Shown: piece after piece, positions 11,394 to 23,450 of the stretch
Numbering within the stretch: the stretch's first letter is position 1
Layout: every line of letters begins with the position of its first letter
NCBI GenBank assembly: GCA_025093555.1
Contig: JAIWNF010000077.1
Location: 62,001 to 126,000 of the forward strand
From: Circinella umbellata
Taxonomy: Eukaryota; Mucoromycota; Mucoromycetes; Mucorales; Lichtheimiaceae
Length of the DNA stretch: 64,000 bases
Direction: 5' to 3'
Program-made: the position numbers and the translations under genes
The notes under the pieces: model-generated
The model's database searches: none
Told to the model about the DNA's origin: nothing
Seen by the model: the letters and a program-made list of their open reading frames with translations, nothing else

Positions 11394-14300
11394 TTAATGT
11401 ACATGACTAAAATTGACGTCTTCATCCGCATCACCCCATCCAGCATCATCTTCATCTTCTTCCATCATTGATAAACTACTAGATGTGGTAGTATTAGATC
11501 GTTCAGGAATAATTTTCTTTTTATCCTCTTTGGTTGTTAGATTGTTTAATACAAGTTGATTTGTATTTTGTTGCTGTTGATCCAAATCCATCATGGATGA
11601 TGTATTAGTAGTTAAATTTGGGTTTGATAATAATGGTAATTCATCCTTTTGTTTTCCATGTTCTTCTTTTTCTGATCTTTCTTGTTCATGTTCTTGTTGC
11701 GGAATAATCAGTGGTTCATCATCATCGAATCCCCATCCTTCCCCTTCTTCTTCTTCATTATGATCCAATTGCATTGATAAAGGACTTTGTTTTTGAGATA
11801 TGAATAATTCCTTTGCATTCTTTACTTGTTGTTCCTGTGAAGTGACCAGGGTTTCGTTATCATCCAGTTTCCATCCACTTTTATCACTATCCTCCTTTTC
11901 CAACGGCATTGATGATGCTTTAGCCTTATTTGGTTGTTGTTCCCCTCTGGGTTTTTCTTCTTCTTGTTGAATAACTAATGGTACATCATCATCCAACCCC
12001 CAACCTTCACCATCCTCTTCCTCGTCATCTAATTGCATGGATAATGGACTTGATTTCTTGGAATTTGAGATATCTTTTGATATTTTCTCCTCTTGTTGAG
12101 AAATAATAGGTTCATCATCACCATCATCGAATCCCCAGCCTTCGGTGTTTTCCTCATGATCATCCAATTGCATCGATAATTGATTTGATTTGACTTTATC
12201 ATTTAATGTTGAGTTGTTTTCCTCTTCTTTATTATGATGATTGTGTGATGAAATAATAGGTTCATCATCCCATCCCCAACCTTCACCAGTTTCTTCTTCC
12301 TCTTGATCCGGATCTACCATTGCCAGTAGACTTATTTTGGGTGTTGCTGATCGTTCTTGTTGTCGTTGCTCAATGGGTGGTGGTGATGCGGATGTGGATG
12401 GCGATAACATAGAAGGTGATGGATCAGTGGATTGAATTTCACGTATCATGGAAGCTCTTAAATCCGTATCAGCAAACAAGGCACAAATCAACCCAATCAA
12501 TTCCTTTTTTTCAAACATGAACAATTCACCACGTCGATAATGATCCATAATATCCCTTAAATTCATATCCAACATGTCTTTTAAAAACCAAAATTTGCGC
12601 CAACTAGGTACGCGTTGCATGACCATAGGTTCTGTAGCAGGTCCTTGGTCCTTGGAATCAAATACATCCACCAATTGAATCAAACTATTTAAACTTTGTG
12701 CAATCAAATGAGAATCTTCTGCTCCAATATCTTGTAAATCTTCAATATCACCTAATAAATGAGTCAAGACACTGTCGACAACACGACTGACCAAATCAAA
12801 ATAAATACGTTCGGAAATCACGGGTCGCAAAGTAACAGCATAACTTCTGATTTGATCAATCACTTGAGCAATGGCATGATCACAATCTTGTTGTCGTTGT
12901 TGATTTTCTGCAATATTAATAAATTTGCCTGTTTGATTTAATGCATTTTGAAGTACACGGACCCATTGTGCCATGGCCAATTCAAACCAGGATTCACCTA
13001 ATGTACGGACATTATCAATAGCTTCTTGAAATACATGTTTTTTAGTCACTAGTTCTTCACTGTTGATGTCATTCTTGTTGAGTTCAGGGATTAAATCAAT
13101 TGTTAATGTATTAGCAAGCCAATAACAATCGTTTCTAAAAATAAGAGCGGATTGTGGACTGGATAAAAATTGAGATCGATGAAATTGTGGCATGATAGCA
13201 CGAAACAAATCTAGTAAATCATAAACAACATTAAGTAATTGATATGCTGAAAAAGAAGAAGAAGCTTGAGGTGTTGAAAATAAACTATTCGCTTCTTTCA
13301 CTGTATCGATTAATAACATGGCCAATAATTTAGGTGTTTGTGTAATTTGATACTGTTGTAATTTATTCGTTTTTTTATCCATATCAACAATTTCTTCCAC
13401 ATCATATAATCGTCGTAACATCACCCCTCTTCCTTTTAATAATAGTTTATCCCGTCGTTTTGTTGCAAAATGAGTATCCATATTGTTAACATAGTTGATG
13501 ATGGTGCTAGGTTCATTTGTACTATTGTTGCTATTGTTGATATCGAGAAAATGATAGTATTGAATACAATTATGTTCCAATGTATATACAGCTTTTGTAA
13601 CAGGATCAAATGTAGCAAGTTTTGAAGCCGTAGGTGGAATAGCAGGTGAAAGAGCTTGTTGAATTAACTGTTGAAAAATTTCAGGTAGGATCAAATTACC
13701 GAAAAGTCGTGTGTGTTTATCACTGCCATTAAATATATGTTCTGAAATAAACTTGAGTAATAAATCAATATTATGAATCATTTGACAAGCAACCTCTGGA
13801 GCACTTTTTCCATTCGAATCTTCATCGTGTCCATGTCCTTCTTCTTCAAGTGTTAATATATTTTCGTGTATCGATACATGTGTTGTTGTAGAATGATCGA
13901 AAAGAGGTGTAGTGATATTTTTAAAAAGTGAACGTTTCATATTAGCCATTTCTGCGGATAATATATCAAGCATATCATAACATTCAAAAATATCCAATAG
14001 ATAAGATTGTTTTCCATTCATCTGCGTGTTGTCATCAGGATAGACTTCCATTGTTGAATTATCTTGATATATTATAGTGGATGTTAATTTATCTTCAAGT
14101 GTTGTAACAAGTACATTTTTTAATTGTCTACATTTTTCATCCAATAAATGCGAAACTGTTATTGTAGAAGAATTATCAATATCATCGAATAATTGTTGTT
14201 TTGATAATGTCTTGTTTATAGTTAAATAACGTCGCGTCACATTTTGCATTAATTCACCAACACTATCACTATTATTATTGATAATCGATCGTATTTCTTG

Positions 14301-14747
14301 TTCACATTCTTCTATTTCTTGTACAAGTTGTTGAATTTTTTCTAAAACTTGAATTTCATTTTCATTTTCTGTTACACGTTGAACAGTATCATGATATGTA
14401 TAAAGTGTTTTACTGATCGTTGCTTCTTCTTCTCCTTGGTCATTAGTCATTGAATTTTGTTGTTCTTGTTGACATTGAGTTAAAATATCATCCAGTTTTT
14501 CATGAACTTGATGACAATCAGTATATAAAGAAATAAAATTATCCAAATTATCACGTACAGTTTCAAATACTTGTTGACGTAAGATATGACTATGGTCTTG
14601 TAATCCAGAAAGGATGGCAATAAGTGCTTTATTATCGTCATTCATGATTTTTTGACTTTGTAATAAAATATCACGATCCGTGTTTTCATTAAAAAGAGCT
14701 GTTATAAACTCTTGTTGAATACGTTCATTGTTTATTGTTGTTGACAT
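11394..14747 (-). CDS. ZW10/Dsl1-type vesicle tethering protein with repeated acidic Trp tail
   Basis: This intronless gene encodes 1117 residues starting at the ATG at 14747. In eukaryotes ZW10/Dsl1 is part of the ER tether (NRZ/Dsl1 complex) that captures COPI vesicles returning from the Golgi; in animals ZW10 also acts at kinetochores. Residues 1-220 are helical and coiled-coil-like, as in the family. The C-terminal part of the conserved domain (about 710-780) reads VPSWRKFWFLKDML and then ELIGLICALFADTDLRAS, matching the family pattern of Trp/Phe followed by a Leu-Ile-x-Ala-Leu-Phe box. Residues 800-1117 form an acidic, low-complexity tail with six GWG-like motifs (W824/W826, W871, W916, W959, W1005, W1104), most preceded by LSMQLD and followed by DD. 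In yeast Dsl1, acidic Trp motifs bind coatomer, so these are probable COPI baits. The family assignment rests on remembered motif similarity. The tail makes it longer than animal ZW10 (about 780). Confidence 0.8.
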   Translation of the reverse strand: MSTTINNERIQQEFITALFNENTDRDILLQSQKIMNDDNKALIAILSGLQDHSHILRQQVFETVRDNLDNFISLYTDCHQVHEKLDDILTQCQQEQQNSMTNDQGEEEATISKTLYTYHDTVQRVTENENEIQVLEKIQQLVQEIEECEQEIRSIINNNSDSVGELMQNVTRRYLTINKTLSKQQLFDDIDNSSTITVSHLLDEKCRQLKNVLVTTLEDKLTSTIIYQDNSTMEVYPDDNTQMNGKQSYLLDIFECYDMLDILSAEMANMKRSLFKNITTPLFDHSTTTHVSIHENILTLEEEGHGHDEDSNGKSAPEVACQMIHNIDLLLKFISEHIFNGSDKHTRLFGNLILPEIFQQLIQQALSPAIPPTASKLATFDPVTKAVYTLEHNCIQYYHFLDINNSNNSTNEPSTIINYVNNMDTHFATKRRDKLLLKGRGVMLRRLYDVEEIVDMDKKTNKLQQYQITQTPKLLAMLLIDTVKEANSLFSTPQASSSFSAYQLLNVVYDLLDLFRAIMPQFHRSQFLSSPQSALIFRNDCYWLANTLTIDLIPELNKNDINSEELVTKKHVFQEAIDNVRTLGESWFELAMAQWVRVLQNALNQTGKFINIAENQQRQQDCDHAIAQVIDQIRSYAVTLRPVISERIYFDLVSRVVDSVLTHLLGDIEDLQDIGAEDSHLIAQSLNSLIQLVDVFDSKDQGPATEPMVMQRVPSWRKFWFLKDMLDMNLRDIMDHYRRGELFMFEKKELIGLICALFADTDLRASMIREIQSTDPSPSMLSPSTSASPPPIEQRQQERSATPKISLLAMVDPDQEEEETGEGWGWDDEPIISSHNHHNKEEENNSTLNDKVKSNQLSMQLDDHEENTEGWGFDDGDDEPIISQQEEKISKDISNSKKSSPLSMQLDDEEEDGEGWGLDDDVPLVIQQEEEKPRGEQQPNKAKASSMPLEKEDSDKSGWKLDDNETLVTSQEQQVKNAKELFISQKQSPLSMQLDHNEEEEGEGWGFDDDEPLIIPQQEHEQERSEKEEHGKQKDELPLLSNPNLTTNTSSMMDLDQQQQNTNQLVLNNLTTKEDKKKIIPERSNTTTSSSLSMMEEDEDDAGWGDADEDVNFSHVH

Positions 14748-16773
14748 TGTATTTTATTATTTTACATAAATGTATCAAAGAAAGACTGGAGGTAGAAGGT
14801 TTAAAAAATAAAAACGACTCAAACGTAATAAAGGAAAGGGTGGGTGTGAATAGAAAACGGAAATTCGTTTTTTTTTTCTCGTGCTACAGAAATGGATTCG
14901 CGTTCATTTTTAAAACTTCGAACACAGGATTAAAAATCTCTTTTATTGACTTTGTTTATTTTTGATCCATGATTATAACAAGAATAAATAAAAAAAAGTG
15001 GAGGGGGACTTGACTTTGGTTTAAAGCAATTTTTTTCTATTTGCGTTGGAGAAAAAGTTAGATTTATGATCTATATATTTGACGCTTTGGAATTACTTCT
15101 ATCCGCATTTTCTATGCACTAGTTTTAACTTTGGCCCCCCGTTACTTAAAAACATAAACCACTGTAAAAGATTTCATTATTAAGGCTATGTAATCAATTT
15201 TAGTAGGTCTACCGTCATCGCTCGCTATAAAGATATTCATAATATAAGGATTTTCGATATAACGATAGGGGTTTGATGGGCTTCAAGACAGATTAAGCAG
15301 GAAAATATCGCTAATTTTATATAATGATATCCGGTAAGGTTTCAGCAAAAAGATCGTTGCGTAATATCGAGCGAACAAATAATATACGTATCAAATAATG
15401 ATACGTACTTGCTGGACATTTTTTGATTTTTTTTGCCAAGTGTTCAATGATCTGAACATTGATTTTATCTTAAACCGTTCCTTATGACAATCTAGCTTTG
15501 CTTTTCGTCCACTGTGAAACCCCAACTTATCATTTGCTATTTGACATGGATTTATAAACAATAAGCAGTTTTTGAGTGTTAGTAAGTATTCGCTTTTTTT
15601 TTCTTATTGGCCATCAACATTAATTATATGTGATGATCTGGTTCTAATTCAATTAGAACTAATACGGTAAGACACATTTAATAAAAAAAACTATGCAAGC
15701 AGAAAGAAGAACCGTTATACTGTATTATTATAGCTTATTTATAGTACGTATGAACAATGTAAAATTCTAGAGCTTTCGTCTTTTTGCAAGACATATATTA
15801 GATACAATTGACAAGTACATATGGATAGATTTTTACCCAATTATTATAACTCAGGTCAAGAATTCATTATAACGATTATCTGATATAACAATACCCTTTT
15901 GATCTCATGGGGGGATATCATTATAGCGAGCGGTAATCGTACCTGATATAATAAAAGAGGAGCCTGTTTTTTGATACGTACGTAATTCAGAAAGAGATGT
16001 AACAGTTGCCAGTGAAAGCTTTGTTTCTTTTTTTTAATCAGTATAAGTATTATAAAATTTGTATGTATGTATATACAAAAAAAAATTAAAATAAATATAG
16101 ACAATTAATTCTTTACGTATTGCGAAGAATAATGGATACTAAAATGCTATCAAATCAATAATGCTTAAAGTACGTAGACATTTATATAAGATCACCAAAA
16201 AAAAAAGAATCGAGCTATTCAAGGGGATAACGTATTACTAGAAATATATGTTCAGAAATAGTGATTGGTTTACCACTTGAATGATAAATATAACAGCTTC
16301 AAATGCCTTATAAATGGTACTTTACCTGAAAAGTTGCAAATACGCATCAAACTTTTTTTGCTACGTAGTAGTAACTGCGATTTTCCCAGGATGGATCGGA
16401 GTATACTACAATCCAAATAGGTTTTCCTTCGTACAGTATGCAACAAGGAATCAATGCAGGCTTTTGAATGTACTTACTACATATCATATTTGATATTTTC
16501 TACCATAATAAACGTTGAAAAATGACAAGAATAGATACAGTAAAATACTATTGATTTAAGTCAAGATCACTTGAATATTTCAAAAGTGATAAAATGTTAA
16601 TATAGGATTTGGTGGTGTAGGTAAAATAAAAAAGATTACGCCATTATAACAATCTCCACCCCTACCAGAATATATACACTGTTTTTTTTAAAAAAAAAGG
16701 AATGTCCATAATATAGAACAACTCATTTGTATTATCCCTAGTAACAGAAAAAAAATATATGTAATATATTTAT
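14748..16773. other. Intergenic spacer with an imperfect long-range inverted repeat
   Basis: No gene is supported. Arms near 15204-15236 and 15913-15945 share CGCTCGCTATAA followed by GATAT in opposite orientation, about 740 bp apart, and may be worn ends of a DNA element. The last 100 bp before 16774 is the 3' flank of the phosphodiesterase gene. Confidence 0.45.
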
Positions 16774-18752
16774 TCAAAGTTCTTCAGATTTCAAATATCC
16801 TTTCAAGGTACCATTATTAGCAGCTGGTTCCAAACCCAAGATACGAGTAAATAGAGAATATAACTCTACATTCCAAAATGGTGCCAAAATAGTGCCTCGT
16901 TCATAATCTTCCCAAAAGGTAGGTCCTGTTCCAACAAAGATAGCTCTTGATTGTGGATCCAAATTATCATATCCATGAACACCTTTGGAACTCCATGTTC
17001 TATCTCTTGTAGTAATAATCCATTCATTATCAGGTAACACCATCAAAGGAGGAATTCGAGGATGGTTTTTAAATCGCAAACGATCAGGAATATCTTCACG
17101 TTTATAAACGCGCATATGACCACCCTTCTTTTTTTGTAACCGTAAAAATGCATTATAAAGCACATCTACACTGTCATCTTCTTCATTAAAAGGTCGGATC
17201 AAAAGTAATGGATCTCCTTCAACAGATTTGATACGACTCATTTCATCCTTGGTAAATTCATCATCATAAAAAATGGTACGTGCATCCGAAGTAGCCGACA
17301 TACCATGATCACTGACAACCATCAAATGAACAATATCTGTTAAATTACGTTGTTCAATACCTTGTAATAATCGACCAATACTCTTATCGGCCAATTGTAA
17401 TTGCGTCAACGTTTGATTTGCATAAGGACCATATTTATGTCCTGCTTGATCAATTTGTTGTACATACATATTGATAAATTGAGGTCGATCTTCAATAGGT
17501 AAATCAAGCCAATTTAACCCTAAATCCACCTTTTCATCAAATGTTACATCATTATCGAATTCAATCACCAATGAAGGCTGTAAATTATTTTCAAATACAG
17601 TACTACATCCAGGCCACATGATTGTTCCAGAACGTACACCTTGACGAACAGCAGTATTCCAAATCTAATTATAAAAAATAGAGAATATGTATGTATATTA
17701 CTCTTATTGTTGGTATATAATGGATTCCTTCCTCCGTTTCCTCCCCCCTATCCTCCTTCTCCTTAAATTTTTTTATAGAGTTTATATATGTATATATACA
17801 TATAAACAAAACTTACTGGTTCCCCTCCCCACCATTTTTGATCCCAACTCTTTTCAGGACTTTTATAATAAAATGAATCATTTAAGAATGGATCATAAAA
17901 AAAGTTTCCGACAATTCCGTGTGATTCAGGGTAAAGTCCAGTAACCAGGGACCAATGGTTAGGAAACGTGATTGGCTAATGATAATGATAAATAACGATA
18001 ACCCCAAATAATTAGATTTTCTTATAGATGTGTGTGTGTGTGTGTGTACGTGTGTGGGAAAAAAGAAACTCCAAAAACAAACAAAAACAAACATACCGGA
18101 AAAGAGGGTGTCATCCATTGAGCTCGTACACCATCATTGGCTAAAAAAAAAGAGATCAGTGTTTGTTATAACAAATAACCAATAATTACATGAATATTTA
18201 TAATCTTTATAATCTTTATCGTATATATTACCAATAGCTGTCAGATGGGGTGTCAAAAATAAATCCAAATCATGATTCACTACACCATCCAATGAAATTA
18301 GAATCATTGTAGGATTATAAGGATGCGTTCCATTGGTATACATTGGTTCCTTGTGTTTTTTTGGCGTTTTATTTGGTTGAAGAAAAAGATAGAGAAACCA
18401 GCTTGTTATAAGAAGAATCATACATATAACAGCAACTATGAATGGAATCACGCCGCCCTATCATTTTTTTATGATTAGTTAAGGAGGTAAAAAAAAAAAG
18501 CGGGGGTGGCTATTTTTCTTTTCTATGCTGCCCCTGTTTTTTTTTGGTTTATAATATGGTATATATGCTATGTATCTTTACCCGTCGTTGTCGCCGTTGT
18601 AATAATAAGCTTTGTCTTTCATTTTCATTTTGACTAGGATTAGACATGCCATTGTCATGGGCAACGGGAAGGGCTCCATAAGATGCAGCATCAGTGGATT
18701 GAGGTAGTGAAGTTTTAGAACTTTTAACTTGTTTGTTACTTGAATCACTCAT
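16774..18752 (-). CDS. Type I phosphodiesterase / nucleotide pyrophosphatase (ENPP/Npp1-like), type II membrane protein
   Basis: This family hydrolyses nucleotide phosphodiester or pyrophosphate bonds outside the cytosol using two metal ions and a Thr nucleophile. Five exons are modelled: 18582-18752, 18232-18457, 18097-18140, 17817-17975 and 16774-17664, giving 496 residues. All introns have GT-AG ends and the phases agree. Residues 1-57 are a polar cytosolic tail, and about 60-84 ([20 protein letters not shown]) a membrane anchor. Metal and catalytic residues are visible: D114 in LISLDG, T150 in ITFPNHW, D272 and H276 in [11 protein letters not shown]319 and H320 in VVSDHGMS, H430 in [23 protein letters not shown] is also typical of the family. 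The gene is in tandem with the MATH-BTB gene, 157 bp downstream of its stop. It appears intact; the native substrate cannot be read from sequence. Confidence 0.9.
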
Positions 18753-18909
18753 TCCTGAATTGGTTATCAAAAGAAAATATGACAATATTTTCTTTCTTCT
18801 CCTGAGAATATATGCAAGTGGAAAATAGAGAGTAAAAAAAAAAAAAGAGAATAGAAAAAAAAAAAAGGATCACAAATTTTCTTTTTATACATAATTTTTC
18901 TTTTTATTT

Positions 18910-21214
18910 TTATTCATTAGTCTTTATGCGGCGAGGTTTACAACGGAATGAAATGTTATCCAATATTCCTACTAAATCTCCCATAGCATGATGTCGATAG
19001 GCTTCAAAAAGCTATACATAATAATAATCATAAAAATGATTATTGATAATACAAATACAAACACAAATTAGTATATATATATCTATATAAATATATACAT
19101 GTGTATATATAAAAGCAATAACATACTAAATCTCGAACACCGGGTAAATTCATTACAAATGAATCTTTTTCTACAACATTTACTAAAAATGAAGGTGGTA
19201 TCAACGGAAATCGAATATATTGTAAAATATCTGCCAAATCCCCCTGACGATCGTTGAGCTCATCCTCAAATGATAATCCATTCTCATCGTCATCGTCATT
19301 ATCACTTTGTATCATTGACAGGCTGTTATCATTCTCATTCTCATTTTTTCCATTATCTTTATCATCTTGATGTTTTTGATTTACTTCAAAAGTATTTCCG
19401 ATACTCCTTTCTTCTACTTGCTCTTTATCATTCTCATCATCCACCAATAAAAGAGTAGGCTTATCCATCTTCCCATATTTTGCCCATGATACCACACTTT
19501 CATAGAGACTTTCTTCACATGGTAACATGCCTTCATCAATTTGTAGTGCCATTTTTAGAACATTTGATTTTGCTTGTAACCATGCTGGATTTTTAACAAG
19601 TTCAACAAAATGGTTTGAAACAAATTGAAAACATGCTGAACGTGTACGATCACAATCATATATATCTATATATAAATAGTATATTTATACATTTTAAATC
19701 AACTCATACTTCTATCAACCAGATCCACTCCATAATAGAAAAATGTAATTATATACCTGACCATGCCCATATATCCCAAATATTTGATTCTGTAATTTCT
19801 TGTCTCATATATCGAAGTGCTTCATCACGTAATCGACTTAATTGAAATCGATCGGCTGCTTCCAAGATATTTCGAGCATCTTCTACTGATTGAATATCCA
19901 AACTAAAAGTATAACAATATTGTAATAATCTTGAAAATAGAGTCGGATCGACACAATCAATATCAATGATACTTTCAAAAGATTCACGCATCCCACTTGT
20001 AAATAAAGATTTAAACCAAGGAGACATGGCTGATAAAATAGCCTTGTGACCATAAAATAAAGTTCCTGTAGGTTTAATTCGAAACCGAATATCTGAAAAT
20101 TCAGATGAATCAGCGTAATCAGAAAAAGGTGAAAGACCAGGTCCGATTACAGTAGGTATTGTATCCACTTCAGATTTTATGATGGTCATGCTAATGGATA
20201 ATGATGCTTGATCTTGATTTAAAAGTGGATCGAGACTTTCTAAAGATGCTAATCCATCTACATGTAATTTGATAATGATGATAATTAGTTGTTGTTTTGG
20301 TACTTTTTATTATAGTTGAAATGCCAATGTTTATATAGAAATAGTAGCAGTAATAAAAAAAATGGATAATAAAATTTACCTTCTCCCCATTTTGTATGTT
20401 CTGATAAAAAAAATCCACTATATCAGCATCCAGTCTATTATTTTGTGCATATATATATTATGTTACTTACTCTCACTAAACCAAACCGGATGAAGTCCTA
20501 TTATAATGTTTTTTTTTCTTTTAGTTTGATAATCCATCCTTATTTCAAAATAAAATAATATCAACTTACGTTTACCAACACCAAAATCATTATAATAATT
20601 GGATGGATTTGTATTATTTACTTTAAGAGTTAAAGTAACTTTTTTTCGAATACCTCGTAATGATCCATATCCCGTTTCATGTAATTTTACAAATAATGAT
20701 AACATCTACATATTCATTAATATTATTGTTATTATCCTAGTATGATACAGTTTATTGACATAAAATATATAAACTTACATTTGGACTTTTATTTCGACCT
20801 TTATATAACTACCAACTGAAACAAGTTATGTTTACAAAGTTCTAATCTTATACTCTTTATATCACTATTTCTTTGGGCTCACCTTGATTGACCTGATATA
20901 TACATAGTAATAGAATTATTAAATAGAATATACAATAAATTATTTGTGTATATATAGGTGTGTGTGCGTATTATTTATTTATCTTACCATTTTAAACCAT
21001 CAACATAAAGAGGAGGACTACTATATTCTGTACAAGTTCGTAGTTTGGACCACTCTGATATTCGCCATTGACAAGTATGAGACGTTTTAATCGTTCCAAC
21101 TATTTTATTTTATAGAAACGAAAATGGTTTCATGACAGTGAAGCTAAGTAATTATGATGAAAATATACGTATATATATTTCATTTCAACCAATGTAAATT
21201 TTACCTTCGTTCAT
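18910..21214 (-). CDS. MATH-BTB-BACK domain protein (probable Cul3 substrate adaptor)
   Basis: Ten exons are modelled: 21205-21214, 20988-21099, 20883-20892, 20779-20808, 20570-20705, 20471-20497, 20380-20400, 19757-20257, 19127-19665 and 18910-19011. They total 1488 nt (495 residues), all with GT-AG introns and consistent phase. The MATH part (about 10-115) has HTCQWRISEWSKL, YSSPPLYVDGLKWSIK and MLSLFVKLHETGYGSLRG. The BTB part (about 165-265) has SSEFSDIRFRIKPTG and YGHKAILSAMSPWFKSLFTS. A BACK-like helical part follows with SACFQFVSNHFVELVKN. An acidic insertion rich in Asn/Asp/Glu (about 340-400) interrupts BACK. In known MATH-BTB proteins MATH binds the substrate and BTB binds Cullin-3. 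Exons of 10, 10, 21, 27 and 30 nt make automated annotation error-prone. The 10-nt first coding exon (ATGAACGAAG) is the least certain. Confidence 0.85.
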
Positions 21215-22045
21215 TGTATATATAGTTAATAGAAAGAAAAAAAAGAAGTGAAAAAGTAAAGAGCAAAAAAAAAAGGAGAAACTAAACAACTGTTTTTTTT
21301 TATTTCATAAGACACGTACTAAATAAAGTCTAGTCTCCCCAAATGAATTTTTTTTAGCATGATTATTATTCTCCATTTGGGTATATACGTATAAAATTCA
21401 CTCTATGTTTTATATTTACTAATTATTTTATTATAAAGAATGATATACATGAAGACTATCTTAGTACCAATAACAGTAGTAAGAGTTAAAGTAGGCATGA
21501 CTTTATATATTGTCGGGTCTGATCCAGATAACAGTATACGAACTTGGATGGGTTTTTTTTTTCTGTTTACAAACCCTATAAATATTAAATTTACTTCACA
21601 AATCACAATTTTTTTTATTTTTTTATGGGGTTATTAAGCATAAAAAAATTAAGAATCTATTCAACTTATTCGTAATTTTATGAAAGAAAAAAAGATATGA
21701 GGACGTGGTGGAAACTGTATGATATATTCAAACCAGTGATAGATCAGCTTGAAATTGAAAAAGAAGAATATGTATGACGACAAAAAGCAGTGAATAAATC
21801 AAAAGAGTATCGTCGAATCGATATAATGACAACTTGGCCACATGAAACAAGGTCGCTCATTTGATTTTACTGATGGTATTCATTGTATACGTACACGTAA
21901 CGTAATAGAATTTAAAACTGTCCCTGCTTTTTTTTTATTGTAAGCGCTATTGTTATTATTAAAAAATAGACTACAACTGAAATATACCTGCCAATACGTT
22001 ATACTGTTCAGCTGTCAAGCCAACGTTAGATTTGGTTACTGTCAT
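21215..22045. other. Region with short coding-like stretches on both strands, unresolved
   Basis: On the minus strand an ATG at 22045 opens MTVTKSNVGLTAEQYNVLAG followed by a GTATAT donor (about 21987), which could be a first exon. On the plus strand 21440-21545, 21697-21770 and 21838-21935 read like protein (VRVKVGMTLYIVGSDPD; YDIFKPVIDQLEIEKEEY; QGRSFDFTDGIHCIRTRN) but in different frames with stops. I cannot join either set into a gene and recognise no domain. Confidence 0.3.
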
Positions 22046-23450
22046 TTTGTTTTAGTATATATAGAGCAGAAATATAGAAGAATGGAAAAAAAATGGAAAA
22101 ATGGAATAATATAATATATAAATTATCTCTGCATCTCTTGGGGAATATATATAGCTTTTATTTTTTCAAAAAAAAAAGTCATAGATATGCTCAAATAAAA
22201 AAGAAATAGTTCCAAAAATGCATTAAGAACGATCATATAGAAATAAGTTATTAATTAATACGTATTTTGATACATTAAAAGCTACTGTATACAGTAGTAA
22301 GCTGAAGTATTCAATATATGCACATTCTTGGAAAAATTTTCATAGTATCCGCTAATTTTCACACCCCTTTATTTTCACAGAAAAATTGGGAAATGGCCCT
22401 ATGAAATTAACGGGGACCCTCTGTACATAGCCTTCTAGCATGATCTCTGCAAACAGAAAACAGCTCTTTGTGAAACTGCAGAAGATGCAAGCCATATCTT
22501 TGAACTCTATCAAAAATACTACTATAATATATTTCATATCGCCATATTAGCATCACTGATCAGAGATTTTTTCCATACTTTCGTTACACAATAAACATAG
22601 TATTTATTATATACGTACAGTAGCAGTGTTTCAAATGACAAAATTGAAACAACTTCTCGATTTTAAAGGTTATAAGTGAAAAACACCCTATAACATAGAA
22701 ACAGAGTAATCGCTATAATATTTATATGGTATACGTAATATAATAGTTTTTTTTGCTCCCATGCCTTTCGTAATGAAAATTATTATTCTACCCCACTCCT
22801 CGTTAATGATAAAAGGCTGGAATATGTTGCATTATACCCCCTTTTTTAAAAAAGAAACATTTCCTAATACGTATGCTGATCTATGCATATGTAAGCTTCA
22901 TATTTAATAAAAGACAATTACAGAATGGTATAAAGGCGTAAATATAAAAAAAGAGAGGTACACAATATATGCATAAAACACACCATATTCAAGATTATTT
23001 TTTTTACGGTTTGTTTTTAACATATTTGCTTGGCAGAAAATCGTAGCGTTAAATGTTTTTATGTAAGTAGTAATGGTGATGAATTACTTATATTTTGTAT
23101 TTGATTATACATAACCTTCCCCTTTGCATGAGTAGAAGCTTGATTAAAAAATAACATTTTGCCAATCACTAAAATTGAATCTTTTCTTCTTCTTTCCCTT
23201 CGATCATAAACCAAAACAAAAGGACATACAGCACTTTTTGTATCTGGTGTCGCTATTATATAGTATTGTTATTTAAAATAATTATTATTGTGAATAATCA
23301 AAAAACGGTTTGTTTTTTAGCCAGGTAATTAAATTTTGTTACATAGGGTTCGAAACATTAATAATAAAGGGTTAATTCATTTTATTTCTTCGTGAACAGG
23401 ATCTGTATTCGATATTTGTTTATACTTATACGGATGTATCATCTTACAAT
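22046..23450. other. Intergenic spacer, AT-rich
   Basis: No gene or repeat is supported. The last 250 bp is the 5' flank of the MFS gene. Confidence 0.5.
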